Source of the DNA: DAISKN01 sp963716925
GTDB lineage: Bacteria; Acidobacteriota; Vicinamibacteria; Marinacidobacterales; SMYC01
Assembly (NCBI GenBank): GCA_963716925.1
Contig: CAVQUX010000035.1
Span: 1 to 64,000 of the forward strand
Length of the DNA: 64,000 nt
Direction of reading: 5' to 3'
In this document: piece after piece, positions 18,037 through 26,924 of the stretch
How positions within the stretch are numbered: position 1 is the stretch's first letter
Layout: each line of letters opens with the position of its first letter
The notes under the pieces: generated by a model
The model's database searches: none
What the model was told of the DNA's origin: nothing
The model's input: the letters and a program-made list of their open reading frames with translations, nothing else
Position numbers and translations under genes: made by a program

Positions 18037-20247
18037 ATGCTCAAACGAACCATATGTGTAATTGCTCTGCTGGCGATCGGCGTTTCGCCGGTCATGGCGG
18101 CCGCCCAGGAACGGACGCCGGACAATGATTACTGGTGGCCCAACCGGTTGAACCTCGACCCGCTGCGCCAGGGGTCTCCGGAATCCAGTCCCCTGGGCGA
18201 CGACTTCGACTACGCGAAAGAGTTCGAGAGCCTCGACCTGGATGCCGTGAAGAAGGATCTCGAGAAATTGATGACGACTTCTCAGGACTGGTGGCCGGCG
18301 GACTTCGGTCACTACGGGCCGTTCTTCATTCGCATGGCCTGGCACAGTGCGGGCACCTATCGAACCATCGACGGCCGGGGCGGCGCTGACGGTGGTCTGC
18401 AGCGCTTCGCGCCTCTCAACAGCTGGCCCGACAACGCGAACCTGGACAAAGCGCACCGGTTGCTCTGGCCGCTCAAGCAGAAGTACGGCCAGAAGATCTC
18501 CTGGGCCGACCTGATGATTCTCGCCGGCACGGTCGCCATGGAGTCCATGGGCTTCGAGACCCTGGGTTTCGCCGGCGGCCGCACGGATGCTTGGCAGCCG
18601 GAACTCGTGAACTGGGGACCCGAGGGCAAGTGGCTCGCCCACGATCGACGGGACGATAAAGGAGAGCTGCATCGTCCTTTCGGTGCTACGCAGATGGGCC
18701 TGATTTACGTGAATCCCGAGGGCCCGGAAGGCAACCCGGATCCGCAGGCGGCCGCCCGCGCCATACGTGAGGCGTTCGGCCGCATGGCGATGAACGACGA
18801 AGAGACGGCGGCGCTGATTGCTGGCGGTCATACTTTCGGTAAAGCCCATGGCGCCGCCAAAGCGGCCCAGTACGTCGGTGCCGAGCCCGAAGGAGGCAGT
18901 ATCGAGCAACAGGGATTTGGCTGGAAGAACAGCTACGGCACTGGCCAAGGCGGGGACACGATCACGAGTGGACTCGAAGGTGCGTGGACGAGCAAACCCG
19001 CGGCCTTCACCCATGACTACCTCGTGAATCTGTATACCTATGAGTGGGAGCAGACTCGAAGCCCCTCCGGCGCCGTTCAGTGGAAACCCGCTCGCGGTGC
19101 TGCATCGGCCCTGGTGCCAGACGCCCACGACCCGTCGAAACGGCATGCGCCCATGATGTTCACCACCGACCTCGCACTGAAGGTGGATCCGGCGTATCGC
19201 GCGATCACTTCGCGCTGGCTCGAGAACCCGAAGGAGTTCGAAGCCGCTTTCGCCCGGGCCTGGTTCAAGCTGACTCACCGCGACCTGGGTCCGACGTCGC
19301 GCTACCTCGGCAATCTGGCCCCCAAGCAGGAGTTCCTCTGGCAAGACCCGATTCCCAAAGTGGATCACGCCTTGATCGATGCCAAGGATGCGGCCGCGCT
19401 GAAATCGAAGATTCTCGCTTCCGGCCTGTCCAACGCGGAGATCGTCCGGACCGCCTGGGCCTCGGCGTCCACGTTCCGCGGAACCGATATGCGCGGCGGA
19501 GCGAACGGAGCGCGGATTCGCCTCGCGCCTCAGAAAGACTGGGCCGCAAACGATCCGGCCGAGCTGGACCGGGTGCTGAAGGCCCTGGAGAAGATCCGGA
19601 GTGATTTCAACGGCGCGCAATCCGGCGGCAAGCGCGTCTCTCTCGCCGACCTGATCGTTCTCGGCGGCGCCGCGGGGATCGAGCAATCGGCCAAAAAAGC
19701 CGGCGTCGACGTGAGCGTGCCCTTCGTGCCCGGCCGCATGGACGCCTCCGCGGAGCAGACCGACGTCGAGTCCTTCGCTCTCCTCGAGCCCAAAGCGGAT
19801 GGGTTCCGCAACTACTTCTCGAGCGGCAATCCCGCGTCTCCCGCGGAAATGCTCGTCGACAAGGCGTCGATGCTGAACCTGACGATTCCTGAAATGACGG
19901 TGCTCGTCGGCGGCATGCGGGCGATGGGCGCCAATGCCGGCGGCTCCGCCCACGGCGTCTTCACGGCCCGTCCTGGATCACTGACCAACGACTTCTTCGT
20001 CAACCTCATCGACATGTCGACAGAGTGGACCAAGTCCGAAACCGAGGGTGTTTACGAAGGCCGCGATCGCGCCACGGGGAAGCTCAAGTGGACGGCGACT
20101 CCGGTGGATCTGATCTTCGGCTCCAACTCCGAGCTGCGCGCCGTGGCTGAGTTCTATGCGGCGGACGACGCGCAGAAACAGTTCGCGCAGGACTTCATCG
20201 CGGCTTGGACCAAGGTGATGACCCTGGACCGCTTCGATCTGGACTAA
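18037..20247 (+). CDS. katG: Catalase-peroxidase KatG, predicted exported
   Basis: A 736-residue bifunctional heme catalase-peroxidase, the usual length for the family. The N-terminal half has the distal active site FFIRMAWHSAGTYR (Arg, Trp and His) and the proximal heme ligand in ALIAGGHTFGKAHG. The Tyr of the Met-Tyr-Trp cross-link lies in GLIYVNPEGPEGNPDP. The C-terminal half repeats the fold without heme ligation. Residues 1-23 look like a Sec signal (ICVIALLAIGVSPVMAAAQ), as in exported members such as KatP, so it probably removes hydrogen peroxide in the periplasm. GGGAGG at 18022-18027 precedes the ATG by nine bases. Divergent from oxyR, with a promoter and OxyR site between them, and followed by a strong hairpin. 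Confidence 0.96.
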   Translation: MLKRTICVIALLAIGVSPVMAAAQERTPDNDYWWPNRLNLDPLRQGSPESSPLGDDFDYAKEFESLDLDAVKKDLEKLMTTSQDWWPADFGHYGPFFIRMAWHSAGTYRTIDGRGGADGGLQRFAPLNSWPDNANLDKAHRLLWPLKQKYGQKISWADLMILAGTVAMESMGFETLGFAGGRTDAWQPELVNWGPEGKWLAHDRRDDKGELHRPFGATQMGLIYVNPEGPEGNPDPQAAARAIREAFGRMAMNDEETAALIAGGHTFGKAHGAAKAAQYVGAEPEGGSIEQQGFGWKNSYGTGQGGDTITSGLEGAWTSKPAAFTHDYLVNLYTYEWEQTRSPSGAVQWKPARGAASALVPDAHDPSKRHAPMMFTTDLALKVDPAYRAITSRWLENPKEFEAAFARAWFKLTHRDLGPTSRYLGNLAPKQEFLWQDPIPKVDHALIDAKDAAALKSKILASGLSNAEIVRTAWASASTFRGTDMRGGANGARIRLAPQKDWAANDPAELDRVLKALEKIRSDFNGAQSGGKRVSLADLIVLGGAAGIEQSAKKAGVDVSVPFVPGRMDASAEQTDVESFALLEPKADGFRNYFSSGNPASPAEMLVDKASMLNLTIPEMTVLVGGMRAMGANAGGSAHGVFTARPGSLTNDFFVNLIDMSTEWTKSETEGVYEGRDRATGKLKWTATPVDLIFGSNSELRAVAEFYAADDAQKQFAQDFIAAWTKVMTLDRFDLD

Positions 20248-20258
20248 AGACTCTCCCC

Positions 20259-20289
20259 GAGACGGCGGCGCTTTTTGTGCCGCCGTCTC
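20259..20289 (+). terminator. Hairpin after katG, likely transcription terminator
   Basis: A perfect 11-base-pair GC-rich stem (GAGACGGCGGC with GCCGCCGTCTC) encloses a nine-base loop, GCTTTTTGT. It begins 12 bases after the katG stop. The T run lies in the loop rather than after the stem, so it may act as an mRNA-stabilising hairpin or a non-canonical terminator. Confidence 0.55.
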
Positions 20290-20394
20290 CCCACTCGGCC
20301 CTAGGATCTCGGGGAGATGGTTCAGAGGCTAGCCTTGCGCGCCGATCTCTTCTATCGAATTGAACGTGTTCCCCAGGCGGGCGCGGCCCTTCTC

Positions 20395-20643
20395 GTCCCA
20401 AATCCGCGTACAGCCGCGCCGGGCCGCAGAGTGCGGCTACGAGCGGGAGGAGCGGACTAAGCAGCGCGAGTCCGGGCGGAACGACGAGTCTCACGTTCCG
20501 AGCTCGTCTACCCAGTTGACGCCTCGCTCCGGAAGCACCTCGATGGCCTCTGGAGACAACGAAGGGGTCACGACAACGAGAGGATGACGAGGCGAATGGG
20601 TGAATGCCCGAACATTTTCACGTCGCTCGGCCATCGGCAACAT
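20395..20643 (-). pseudogene. Remnant resembling AbiEi-type winged-helix antitoxin proteins
   Basis: On the minus strand an ATG at 20641-20643 opens MLPMAERRENVRAFTHSP, continues HPLVVVTPSLSPEAIEVL and PERGVNWVDELG, and then meets a TGA at 20491. One base earlier the next frame continues NVRLVVPPGLALLSP. Joining them gives the pattern [VL]-x-x-LSP-x-x...GV-x-[WY]-[VL]D-x-x-GN-x-RL, which I associate with AbiEi-like and related wHTH regulators. The N-terminal helix-turn-helix is missing. I read it as a truncated, frameshifted relic; the family call is tentative. Confidence 0.35.
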
Positions 20644-20803
20644 GCGAGGTCAGTCGATAGGGCTTTCCTCCCGGCAGCCGGATTGACTCGGGCGACAAGC
20701 CGTTCTGATCGGTCGGATAGCCGTCCCGTTCGAATCCGCGGAAGCGTTAGTCGGTCGGCGCTCAGTCGCCGTGGACTTGCTTCCAGCGGCGTGGCGCTTG
20801 GGG

Positions 20804-20925
20804 ACATCGACGCGAGAACTCGGCAAGAGCGGCTTGGCGGTTTCGGCCATCGGGTTCGGCTTCATGGGAATTTGGCTTCGGCTACGGCCCAGCGGTCGAT
20901 GACGACAGGCGATTTCGGTAATCCG
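20804..20925 (+). pseudogene. Aldo/keto reductase N-terminal remnant
   Basis: The plus strand encodes TSTRELGKSGLAVSAIGFGF followed by MG, and after a one-base slip FGYGPAVDDDRRFR. This is the classic N-terminus of aldo/keto reductases (R-x-LG-x-SGL-x-VS-x-IG-x-G-x-MG). Everything after about 45 residues is gone, including the catalytic Tyr and Lys, so it is non-functional. It meets the end of an opposite-strand propeller fragment at about 20930. Confidence 0.6.
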
Positions 20926-20929
20926 AGCA

Positions 20930-21259
20930 GCCGTCGAACGGGGAGGAGTGGGCGACGGGCTCGTCGGCGAGATCGATCCCGATCCAGGAGCCGAGCGCGA
21001 GCTTCGGCGCTTCGCGCTGGACGGCGGAGGTGAGGAAAACGCGGTCGCCCCAGACGATCGGGCTCGAATGACCGAGCCCCGGGATCGCCGTCTTGAACCG
21101 GACGTTGGTCATGGAGCCGACGTCCCAGTGGAGCGGAAGATCCTGACCCTCGGCCACCCCGGTCGCGTTCGGCCCGCGGAAGCTCGGCCAATGGTCGGCG
21201 AAAGCGCGCTCCACGGAGAGTGCGAGAAAGACGCCGGCGAACAGCAATCGAATCCTCAT
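20930..21259 (-). pseudogene. PQQ-type beta-propeller protein, N-terminal fragment
   Basis: From the ATG at 21259 the minus strand encodes a signal peptide (RLLFAGVFLALSVERAFA), then DHWPSFRGPNATGVAEGQDL and SPIVWGDRVFLTSAVQR. This is the opening blade of the exported PQQ-repeat (WD40-like, BamB-related) proteins common in Acidobacteria and Planctomycetes, which are usually 400 residues or more. After about 108 residues the homology stops at SWIGIDLADEPVAHSSP and random sequence follows. It is truncated by the same rearrangement that left the aldo/keto reductase scrap. Confidence 0.65.
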
Positions 21260-21320
21260 GATTCTTCAATTTACCACTCTGAACCTGTCCGCGATTCCTG
21301 CGCAGGCGGGCCGGGCCAGG

Positions 21321-22991
21321 TCATCGCGCGAAGAAGCGGGCAAGGACGGAGCGTTCTTCGAAGGCCGCCTCCAGCCGGGGCAGATCCCAGTAGTAGTGGG
21401 CCGTAAGGGATGAAGCAAAGAAGCGCTTTCCGTCCGCCGAAACGAGGGGGTAGCGTACGTACATGCCAATCGGAATCTTCCCCAGGAGCTCCAGGCTTTC
21501 GCGATCGTAGACGCGGATCTTGCCCTCGAAGAAAGTGGGGACGAAGACCAGACCGGCGGAGGGCGCGACCGCCGCCTGCCGTCCGACGAACCCCAGCCGG
21601 CGGCGGGCGACTCTGTTTCCCGTCGCCAGGTCGTAGACCTCGAGGCCCCAGAAGCCCGAGACGAGGAGCCGGCCCTTCTGCTCGTCCACGGCGATCTCCA
21701 CCCCGAGCGTCTGCGGGTAGCGACGCCTGAGCTCGAGCGTTTCGAGGTCGAACTCTCCCACCGGTTCGGTTCCCGTGCCCAGGACCAGGAGACTCCCCCG
21801 TCCCCGGTGAAGTGCGGCGCTCGTGCTCCCGCGGGCGAAGGGAGCTTTCTCGAGCACGGACTCGACCTCGCCGCTGCCGAGGTCGAGTCGACGGAAGGCG
21901 CTGGAGAAAGCGGTGATGTAATAGAGCCGGGAGGCCGCCTCGTCGTGAACCACGCGCGCCCCGCCGCGCCCACGGAGGGGATCGCGATCGACGAGCTCGG
22001 GCTGGTCCATGGGAAGCTCGATGACGTGCTCTCTCCTGAACTCGCCGTCGAGGACGGTATTCTCCATCCCGATCTGGAGCGAGTCGCCGATACAAGCGAC
22101 CTGCTCCATGCGTCCATAGAACTCCTCGTCGAAGAAGCGGTGCACGCGCACGTTCGATAGATCCCGGGTATCGAACTCCTCCAGGTAGCCATCGCGGCAG
22201 GCCTCGAGATCCTTGCCGAAGCGGTCCGCCCGGCATTCGGGAACGACGGCGTAGAGGCGATGGCGGTCGGGGGCTTCGCAGAAGCTGTAGGCCATGCCGG
22301 GGGCCAGGAGCTGGCCGCCGTGCATGGGAGCGACCAGCGGGAGCGCGGCGACTCCGAGCTGGATCGCCGCGAGCGAAGCGGGGGCGAGCCAGGCGAGGTC
22401 GCGCCCCGCCACCTTTCCGCGCGAGAGGTGGATCCCCGCCAGCAAGAGCAGCCAGACGATCGTGCCCGCCCGGTCGGCGGAGTCCCGCGCCAGGACGAGC
22501 GCGCCGGCGGCGAAGCCGACCCAGGCTGCGGTGCCGAGCCACGGGCGAGCGACTCCCGCACGGGATCGCGAGAGCCCCGCAAGCAGGGCCCCGAGCAGGA
22601 GCGAGAGGGCCCCGAGGGCGGCGAGATCGGGGTTCAGGTCCAGAACCCAGGTTTCGCAGAAGAGGAGCGCCCACGCGAGCGACCGGAGCCACGGCCTGGC
22701 CGTCCAGGCACCGCCCTCCCGCGCTACGAGGCTCCGGGGCCGAACGAGGAGGAGGGCGAGCGCGATGGGCAAAGTGAGCGCCCCGATCGCCGCTCCCGCG
22801 ACACCCAGGACGAAGCTGAGGAGCAGATCGAGACGGACGAGGTTACGGAAGGCTTCGTCGGCCGCCGGCGGCAGGGAGTCGACGGCGTAGTACAGGGCGC
22901 GAGTGCCGATGAGGCCGACGATTCCCGCGATCGAGACGCGCGCGACGAACCGATGAAACCGGGCGCCCCCCGTCCCCTTTTCCCTGACCAT
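21321..22991 (-). CDS. Membrane protein with a C-terminal YncE-like beta-propeller
   Basis: A 556-residue protein of no family I can name. The N-terminal 230 residues hold about seven hydrophobic helices (for example SIAGIVGLIGTRALYYAV, LLLSFVLGVAGAAIGAL and IQLGVAALPLVAPM). The remainder, about residues 240-550, has strand-turn repeats typical of YncE/lactonase-like seven-bladed propellers: RLYYITAFSSAFRRLDL, GSLLVLGTGTEPVGEFDL, GRLLVSGFWGLEVYDL and GLVFVPTFFEGKIRVYD. The propeller probably faces the periplasm and reports or binds something there. It is the last gene of the minus-strand cluster that begins at 30169 and follows the radical SAM gene by 55 bases, so it probably shares their pathway (inference). 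Confidence 0.7.
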   Translation of the reverse strand: MVREKGTGGARFHRFVARVSIAGIVGLIGTRALYYAVDSLPPAADEAFRNLVRLDLLLSFVLGVAGAAIGALTLPIALALLLVRPRSLVAREGGAWTARPWLRSLAWALLFCETWVLDLNPDLAALGALSLLLGALLAGLSRSRAGVARPWLGTAAWVGFAAGALVLARDSADRAGTIVWLLLLAGIHLSRGKVAGRDLAWLAPASLAAIQLGVAALPLVAPMHGGQLLAPGMAYSFCEAPDRHRLYAVVPECRADRFGKDLEACRDGYLEEFDTRDLSNVRVHRFFDEEFYGRMEQVACIGDSLQIGMENTVLDGEFRREHVIELPMDQPELVDRDPLRGRGGARVVHDEAASRLYYITAFSSAFRRLDLGSGEVESVLEKAPFARGSTSAALHRGRGSLLVLGTGTEPVGEFDLETLELRRRYPQTLGVEIAVDEQKGRLLVSGFWGLEVYDLATGNRVARRRLGFVGRQAAVAPSAGLVFVPTFFEGKIRVYDRESLELLGKIPIGMYVRYPLVSADGKRFFASSLTAHYYWDLPRLEAAFEERSVLARFFAR

Positions 22992-23046
22992 AGAGCCCGC
23001 GCGAGTCCCCAGGGGCGTCCTTTCAGGCCGGATGCGCGGGAGCGCT

Positions 23047-24570
23047 TCAGCCGCTCAGCTCGATGGGCGCGATAGGTACGACCTCGCGCACCCGCCGCGC
23101 CATGTCCTCCCGGAAGAGACGGTCGTCGGGGCTCATCGAGAGCACCGAGAGTCCCGCCCGGGCCTTCCGCTTGAGCTCGCCGAAGGAGCGAAGCCGGAGA
23201 GCGCTCTTAAGGAGGTAGCGCGGCCTCATGTAGAAGCTCTTGTAGCATTTCACCAGCATCTCGCGAAGCTCCTGCCGCGTGAAGTTCTCCTCCCAGACGG
23301 GAGGCTCGAATCCCGGTCGCGGATCCAGCGCGAACTCGCGCCAGACGTCGCGATCGAGGATGCCGCGCGCGAGACCCTCCTCGTAGATGGCCGTCCCCGG
23401 ATAGGGGCAGAAGATGGTGAAGTGAACGTAGTTCGGCGCGAGCCTCTTGGCGAGATCGATGGAGTCCTGGATGTCGCTCGCGGTCTCCGTCTGCTGCCCG
23501 ATGATGAAGTACGCGAGGGTCTCCATCCCCGCGTCGCGCGTCCAGCGGAAGGCGTTCTCCACCCGCTCCACCGAGTGGTTCTTCTGGATCACCCGGATCA
23601 TGCGATCGTTGCCGCTCTCGACACCGTAGTGCACCCGGTCGCACCCGGCATCGGCCATGGCCCTCAGCAGATCGGAAGTGACGGTGTTCACGTGAGCGCG
23701 GACGTCCCAGGTGAAGCGCAGGCGGCGCCTCTTGATCTCCTCGCAGAGCTCGTACACGCGATCCCGGCGCACCGTGAAGGTGTCGTCGTAGATGAAGGCC
23801 TCGCGGATTCCCATCTCGGCGCAAAGCTCCATCTCGTCCGCCACGTGGGCGGCCGAACGGAACCGGAATCCCGAGAGCACGGGCGAGTAGGGGCGGTCGC
23901 AGAACGTGCAGCGATAGGGACAGCCCCGGCTGGTGAACATCGTGGTCACGCGATTGCTGCGGCCGAGAAGCGACGTGTAGTCGTCGAGACGCAGCTTCTG
24001 CCGCGCGGGAAATCCGAGGCCGTCGAGGTCGCTCGCGCTCGGGGCGATGCCGTTGTTCACCGGGAGACCCCTCTCGTCCCGGTAGACCAGGCCCTTGACC
24101 GTCGGCCACAGGTCGGGATCGTGGAGCTTCGTGAGGAAATCGGCGAAGGCGATCTCCCCCTCTCCGAGGAGGAGAAAGTCCACTTCGGGCCGGGAGATGG
24201 TCTCCTCGGGGTAGAGGTGGACGTGCGGGCCGCCGAGGACGATCTTCGCCTCGGGACGCACGTGGCGAACGGCCTGGCACGTCAGGAAGACGTCGACCAG
24301 GGTGAAGGTCATGGCGGTGACACCGACGACGTCGAACCTCCTCGCCGCGAGCTGGTGCTGGAGCTCGGTGTAGTCCCAGCCGCGCGGCTGCGCGTCGAGG
24401 ACCTCGACCTGATGCGGCGTATGGGCTTCGACGTATCCCGCGAGCTGGAGGAGACCGAGGGGAGGATTGAACCCCCGGTGTTTCTCGATGATGGCGGGGT
24501 TCTTCCCGATGAGCTCGTTGAACCGCGGTGGGTTCACGAGCAGTACCCGCAGTGCCGGCCTTTCGCTCAT
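23047..24570 (-). CDS. B12-binding-domain radical SAM protein (BchE/HpnJ-like architecture), second of two
   Basis: About 507 residues. It begins with a cobalamin-binding-like Rossmann domain: VLLVNPPRFNELIGKNP, FDVVGVTAMTFTLVDV and KIVLGGPHVHLYPEETI. The radical SAM core follows from about residue 210, with the Fe-S cysteines in GCPYRCTFC (C-x3-C-x2-C). Downstream are FIYDDTFTVRRDRV, DRVHYGVESGNDRMIRVIQK and LAYFIIGQQTET, typical of class B methylases and cyclases. Its start overlaps the stop of the methyltransferase gene as ATGA. Such enzymes methylate or rearrange unactivated carbons in lipids, tetrapyrroles and antibiotics; the substrate here is unknown. The last 80 residues are basic and helical. 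Confidence 0.9.
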   Translation of the reverse strand: MSERPALRVLLVNPPRFNELIGKNPAIIEKHRGFNPPLGLLQLAGYVEAHTPHQVEVLDAQPRGWDYTELQHQLAARRFDVVGVTAMTFTLVDVFLTCQAVRHVRPEAKIVLGGPHVHLYPEETISRPEVDFLLLGEGEIAFADFLTKLHDPDLWPTVKGLVYRDERGLPVNNGIAPSASDLDGLGFPARQKLRLDDYTSLLGRSNRVTTMFTSRGCPYRCTFCDRPYSPVLSGFRFRSAAHVADEMELCAEMGIREAFIYDDTFTVRRDRVYELCEEIKRRRLRFTWDVRAHVNTVTSDLLRAMADAGCDRVHYGVESGNDRMIRVIQKNHSVERVENAFRWTRDAGMETLAYFIIGQQTETASDIQDSIDLAKRLAPNYVHFTIFCPYPGTAIYEEGLARGILDRDVWREFALDPRPGFEPPVWEENFTRQELREMLVKCYKSFYMRPRYLLKSALRLRSFGELKRKARAGLSVLSMSPDDRLFREDMARRVREVVPIAPIELSG

Positions 24571-25226
24571 ACGTCGAAGACCGCCACGTGATAGAAGCCG
24601 AGCGGATGGGGCGCGTCCAGGAACCGAAGAAGCCGAAGGGCCGACACGGGGGTCTTGTTCGGCACCACCGCCCCCTGGGTAGCGAAGGCGCGGAGCCGCA
24701 GATTCGCGAGGTCTCCGAGCTCGCGCGTGTACCGCGCGGTGAACTTGAGGGTCCCGCGCTCTCCCGGGGCGACGGCGCCGAAGAGCGCCATGAGCGGATT
24801 CGAGGCGTTGGGCTCGATGAGGACCACGTGCCGGCGCGCGACCCGGGCCATCTCGCGAACGGCGTCGACGGGGGAGTCGAGGTGGTGGAGCAGATTCGCG
24901 CACAAGGCGACGTCGTAGGAACCCTCTCGAAAAGGAAGGCTCTCTGCCCGGGCCTGCACCTTCCGCGCGGTCGAAGTCGGGCCGGCTCTCAGCATGTTCC
25001 GGGAGAGATCGAGTGTCGTCAGACGGAACCAGCCCTCGAGCCTCCGGCTCAAGAACCCGTTTCCCGCTCCCACCTCCAGCAGGCTGAGCTCGAAGGGCGC
25101 GGCGTCGAGCGCCCGGCGCACGAGCTCGACCTTGGGGCTCGAGAAGGCGATGACCACCGGGTGGTCCGCCGGTCTCCGATGGAGCGCGGCGCCGTCCCAG
25201 TGAGCCCGATCCCCTTCGCTTCTCAC
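24567..25226 (-). CDS. Class I SAM-dependent methyltransferase
   Basis: A 219-residue methyltransferase of the class I Rossmann type. Motif I is LLEVGAGNGFLSRRLEG (about residue 37), followed by LTTLDLSRNML, the acidic ribose-binding position, and the methyltransferase-11 signature YDVALCANLLHHL near residue 100. VVLIEPNASNP then leads into a lid region. The start is a GTG (25224-25226) overlapping the previous stop as GTGA, and the stop overlaps the next start as ATGA. It is thus translationally coupled on both sides to B12-type radical SAM genes, which suggests one multistep modification of a common substrate. It may act on a hydroxyl, carboxyl or carbon; the sequence does not tell. Confidence 0.88.
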   Translation of the reverse strand: MRSEGDRAHWDGAALHRRPADHPVVIAFSSPKVELVRRALDAAPFELSLLEVGAGNGFLSRRLEGWFRLTTLDLSRNMLRAGPTSTARKVQARAESLPFREGSYDVALCANLLHHLDSPVDAVREMARVARRHVVLIEPNASNPLMALFGAVAPGERGTLKFTARYTRELGDLANLRLRAFATQGAVVPNKTPVSALRLLRFLDAPHPLGFYHVAVFDV

Positions 25227-26824
25227 GATGCCTCGAGACGCGCCTTGTTCCCGAAACGCGGCCTTCCCGCGTTGGGACTGAGGTGCTTGTGCCACAGGTC
25301 CAAGGCGCCGAGACGGTAGAGCGCGTAGCCGATCGGTCCGGGAAGGTTGGCGAAATCCATGAAGCGCAGGTGGGCGGCGGCGCGCCGCAGGAGCGAAAGC
25401 GCGCGAAGGCTGCGGTGCAGGTTGGGGTACAGGGGCTGCGCCTCGCTCGCGGGCCGCGCCTTCGAGAGAAGCCATCCGAAGAACCGCTCCGGAGGTTTTA
25501 CCAGGCACAAGAGATAGAGAACCGCGTTCGCGAGCGTGGGAGCGAGCCTCTTGAAGTTCCTTCCGGCCTCTCCGGGCTCGACCCCGAGCTCCTGGAACTG
25601 CCGGGCGAGCGCGGTGTTGGGCATCACGTGAAGCGAGAAGACGTTGAGCGTGAAAGGCCGCGGCAGATCGTACACGAGCCGGAGCGTCGCCCGCACGTCC
25701 TCGGCGGTCTCGATGGGATTGTCGGTGATGATGTCGTAGGCGGGCGGGATCATCACCCGGTGGAAGCGATGGACGACCTCGGCCGAGCTCAGCACTTTCG
25801 GGGGAAGCGCCGGCCGCTCGTAGAAACGGAGCATGCGCTCGCTCCCGGACTGGATGCCCATGCGGATGCGGATGAGACCGGCGGCGGTCAAGACTTCGAG
25901 CTTCTCCTGTCGGACGTAGCTCGGGATCACGCCCGTCACCGTGAAAGGCACTCCCACCGTTTCGCGGTACTGGCGCGCGAACTCCTCGATGAGCGGAAGC
26001 GGCAGGGCCATGAAGCTGTCGTCGTCGAAAACGATCGAGCGGACGTGTGGATGTCGGTCCCTGACGCCCCGGAGCTCCCGCATGAGGGCTGGAACGGGCG
26101 AGTGGCGTATCTTCTGATAGGCGGGGTCGTTCTCGATGAACTTGGTGTTGCCGCAGAACGTGCAGTGGAACGGGCAGCCGATGGACCAGACGGTTCGGTA
26201 GGAGAGGCCGTTGAATTTCAGGTAGTGGCGAAGGGCCATCGGCACGAAGCCGCGTCCCGGCTCGAAGATCCGCTCCCCGGGATCCCCGTAGACGGGAGAG
26301 GGGTAGGCGCCCAGCTCCTCGTTCGTGAGCAGGGGGAGAAAGCCGTTCCGGACGACGTCGCCGCCCCTGCGGAACCAGAAGTTCGGCGTGCCGAAGGGAT
26401 CGCGGCCGGTTCCCAGAGCCTCCAGAAGCTGCGCGAACGCGACTTCGCCCTCGCCGGTGCAGACGGCGTCCGCGTGCTCGATCGCCGACTCCGGGTCCAG
26501 AATCCCGTGACAGCCGCCCCAAACGACGTAGGTGCGGGGGCTCACCCGCCGAAGGTGGGCGATGATTCCCTGGACCGTCCCCGAGTGGATGCTCATCGAG
26601 GAGAAACCCACGACGTCGGCGCCGTCGAGGCTCCAGGCAATCTCCTCCGCAGCCCGTTCCCCTCTCCCCGCGTTCGACGGGAAGAGGTGCTCGCGGAGGC
26701 TCCGGCGGCCGGGAGCGACATAGCGGATCGCGGCGTCGGGATGGAGGCTCTTCACGAGCGCCGCCATCTTCCGGAAGCCGATGGAGACGATGCCGTCCTC
26801 GACGTTGACGAGAGCGATTTTCAT
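25223..26824 (-). CDS. B12-binding-domain radical SAM protein, first of two
   Basis: About 533 residues. The N-terminal cobalamin-binding-like domain includes DVVGFSSMSIHSGTVQGI and TYVVWGGCHGILDPESA. The radical SAM core has GCPFHCTFCGNTKFIE (C-x3-C-x2-C, about residue 220), FDDDSFMALPLPL and RIRMGIQSGSERMLRFYE. The C-terminal 120 residues are rich in Arg and aromatic residues (LWHKHLSPNAGRPRFG) and resemble no domain I know. I chose the ATG at 26822-26824 because it begins KIALVNVEDG, the first strand of the fold; an ATG 18 bases upstream is possible. It is only distantly like its neighbour at 23047, so the two probably do different reactions. Confidence 0.88.
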   Translation of the reverse strand: MKIALVNVEDGIVSIGFRKMAALVKSLHPDAAIRYVAPGRRSLREHLFPSNAGRGERAAEEIAWSLDGADVVGFSSMSIHSGTVQGIIAHLRRVSPRTYVVWGGCHGILDPESAIEHADAVCTGEGEVAFAQLLEALGTGRDPFGTPNFWFRRGGDVVRNGFLPLLTNEELGAYPSPVYGDPGERIFEPGRGFVPMALRHYLKFNGLSYRTVWSIGCPFHCTFCGNTKFIENDPAYQKIRHSPVPALMRELRGVRDRHPHVRSIVFDDDSFMALPLPLIEEFARQYRETVGVPFTVTGVIPSYVRQEKLEVLTAAGLIRIRMGIQSGSERMLRFYERPALPPKVLSSAEVVHRFHRVMIPPAYDIITDNPIETAEDVRATLRLVYDLPRPFTLNVFSLHVMPNTALARQFQELGVEPGEAGRNFKRLAPTLANAVLYLLCLVKPPERFFGWLLSKARPASEAQPLYPNLHRSLRALSLLRRAAAHLRFMDFANLPGPIGYALYRLGALDLWHKHLSPNAGRPRFGNKARLEAS

Positions 26825-26924
26825 GGCTTCTCGATGCGCCACCGGCAGAAGTTGGGGGGGATTCGCCGGCTCCCTGCGGGGTTAGCTTACGTTCGACGCC
26901 GCCTCGAGCGCAAGGGAGCGGGGG

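Noticed and set aside
20728..20745. A GTTCGAATCC T-loop-like sequence suggesting a tRNA
   Set aside because: No acceptor, D or anticodon stem can be folded around it, and it lies in decayed DNA.
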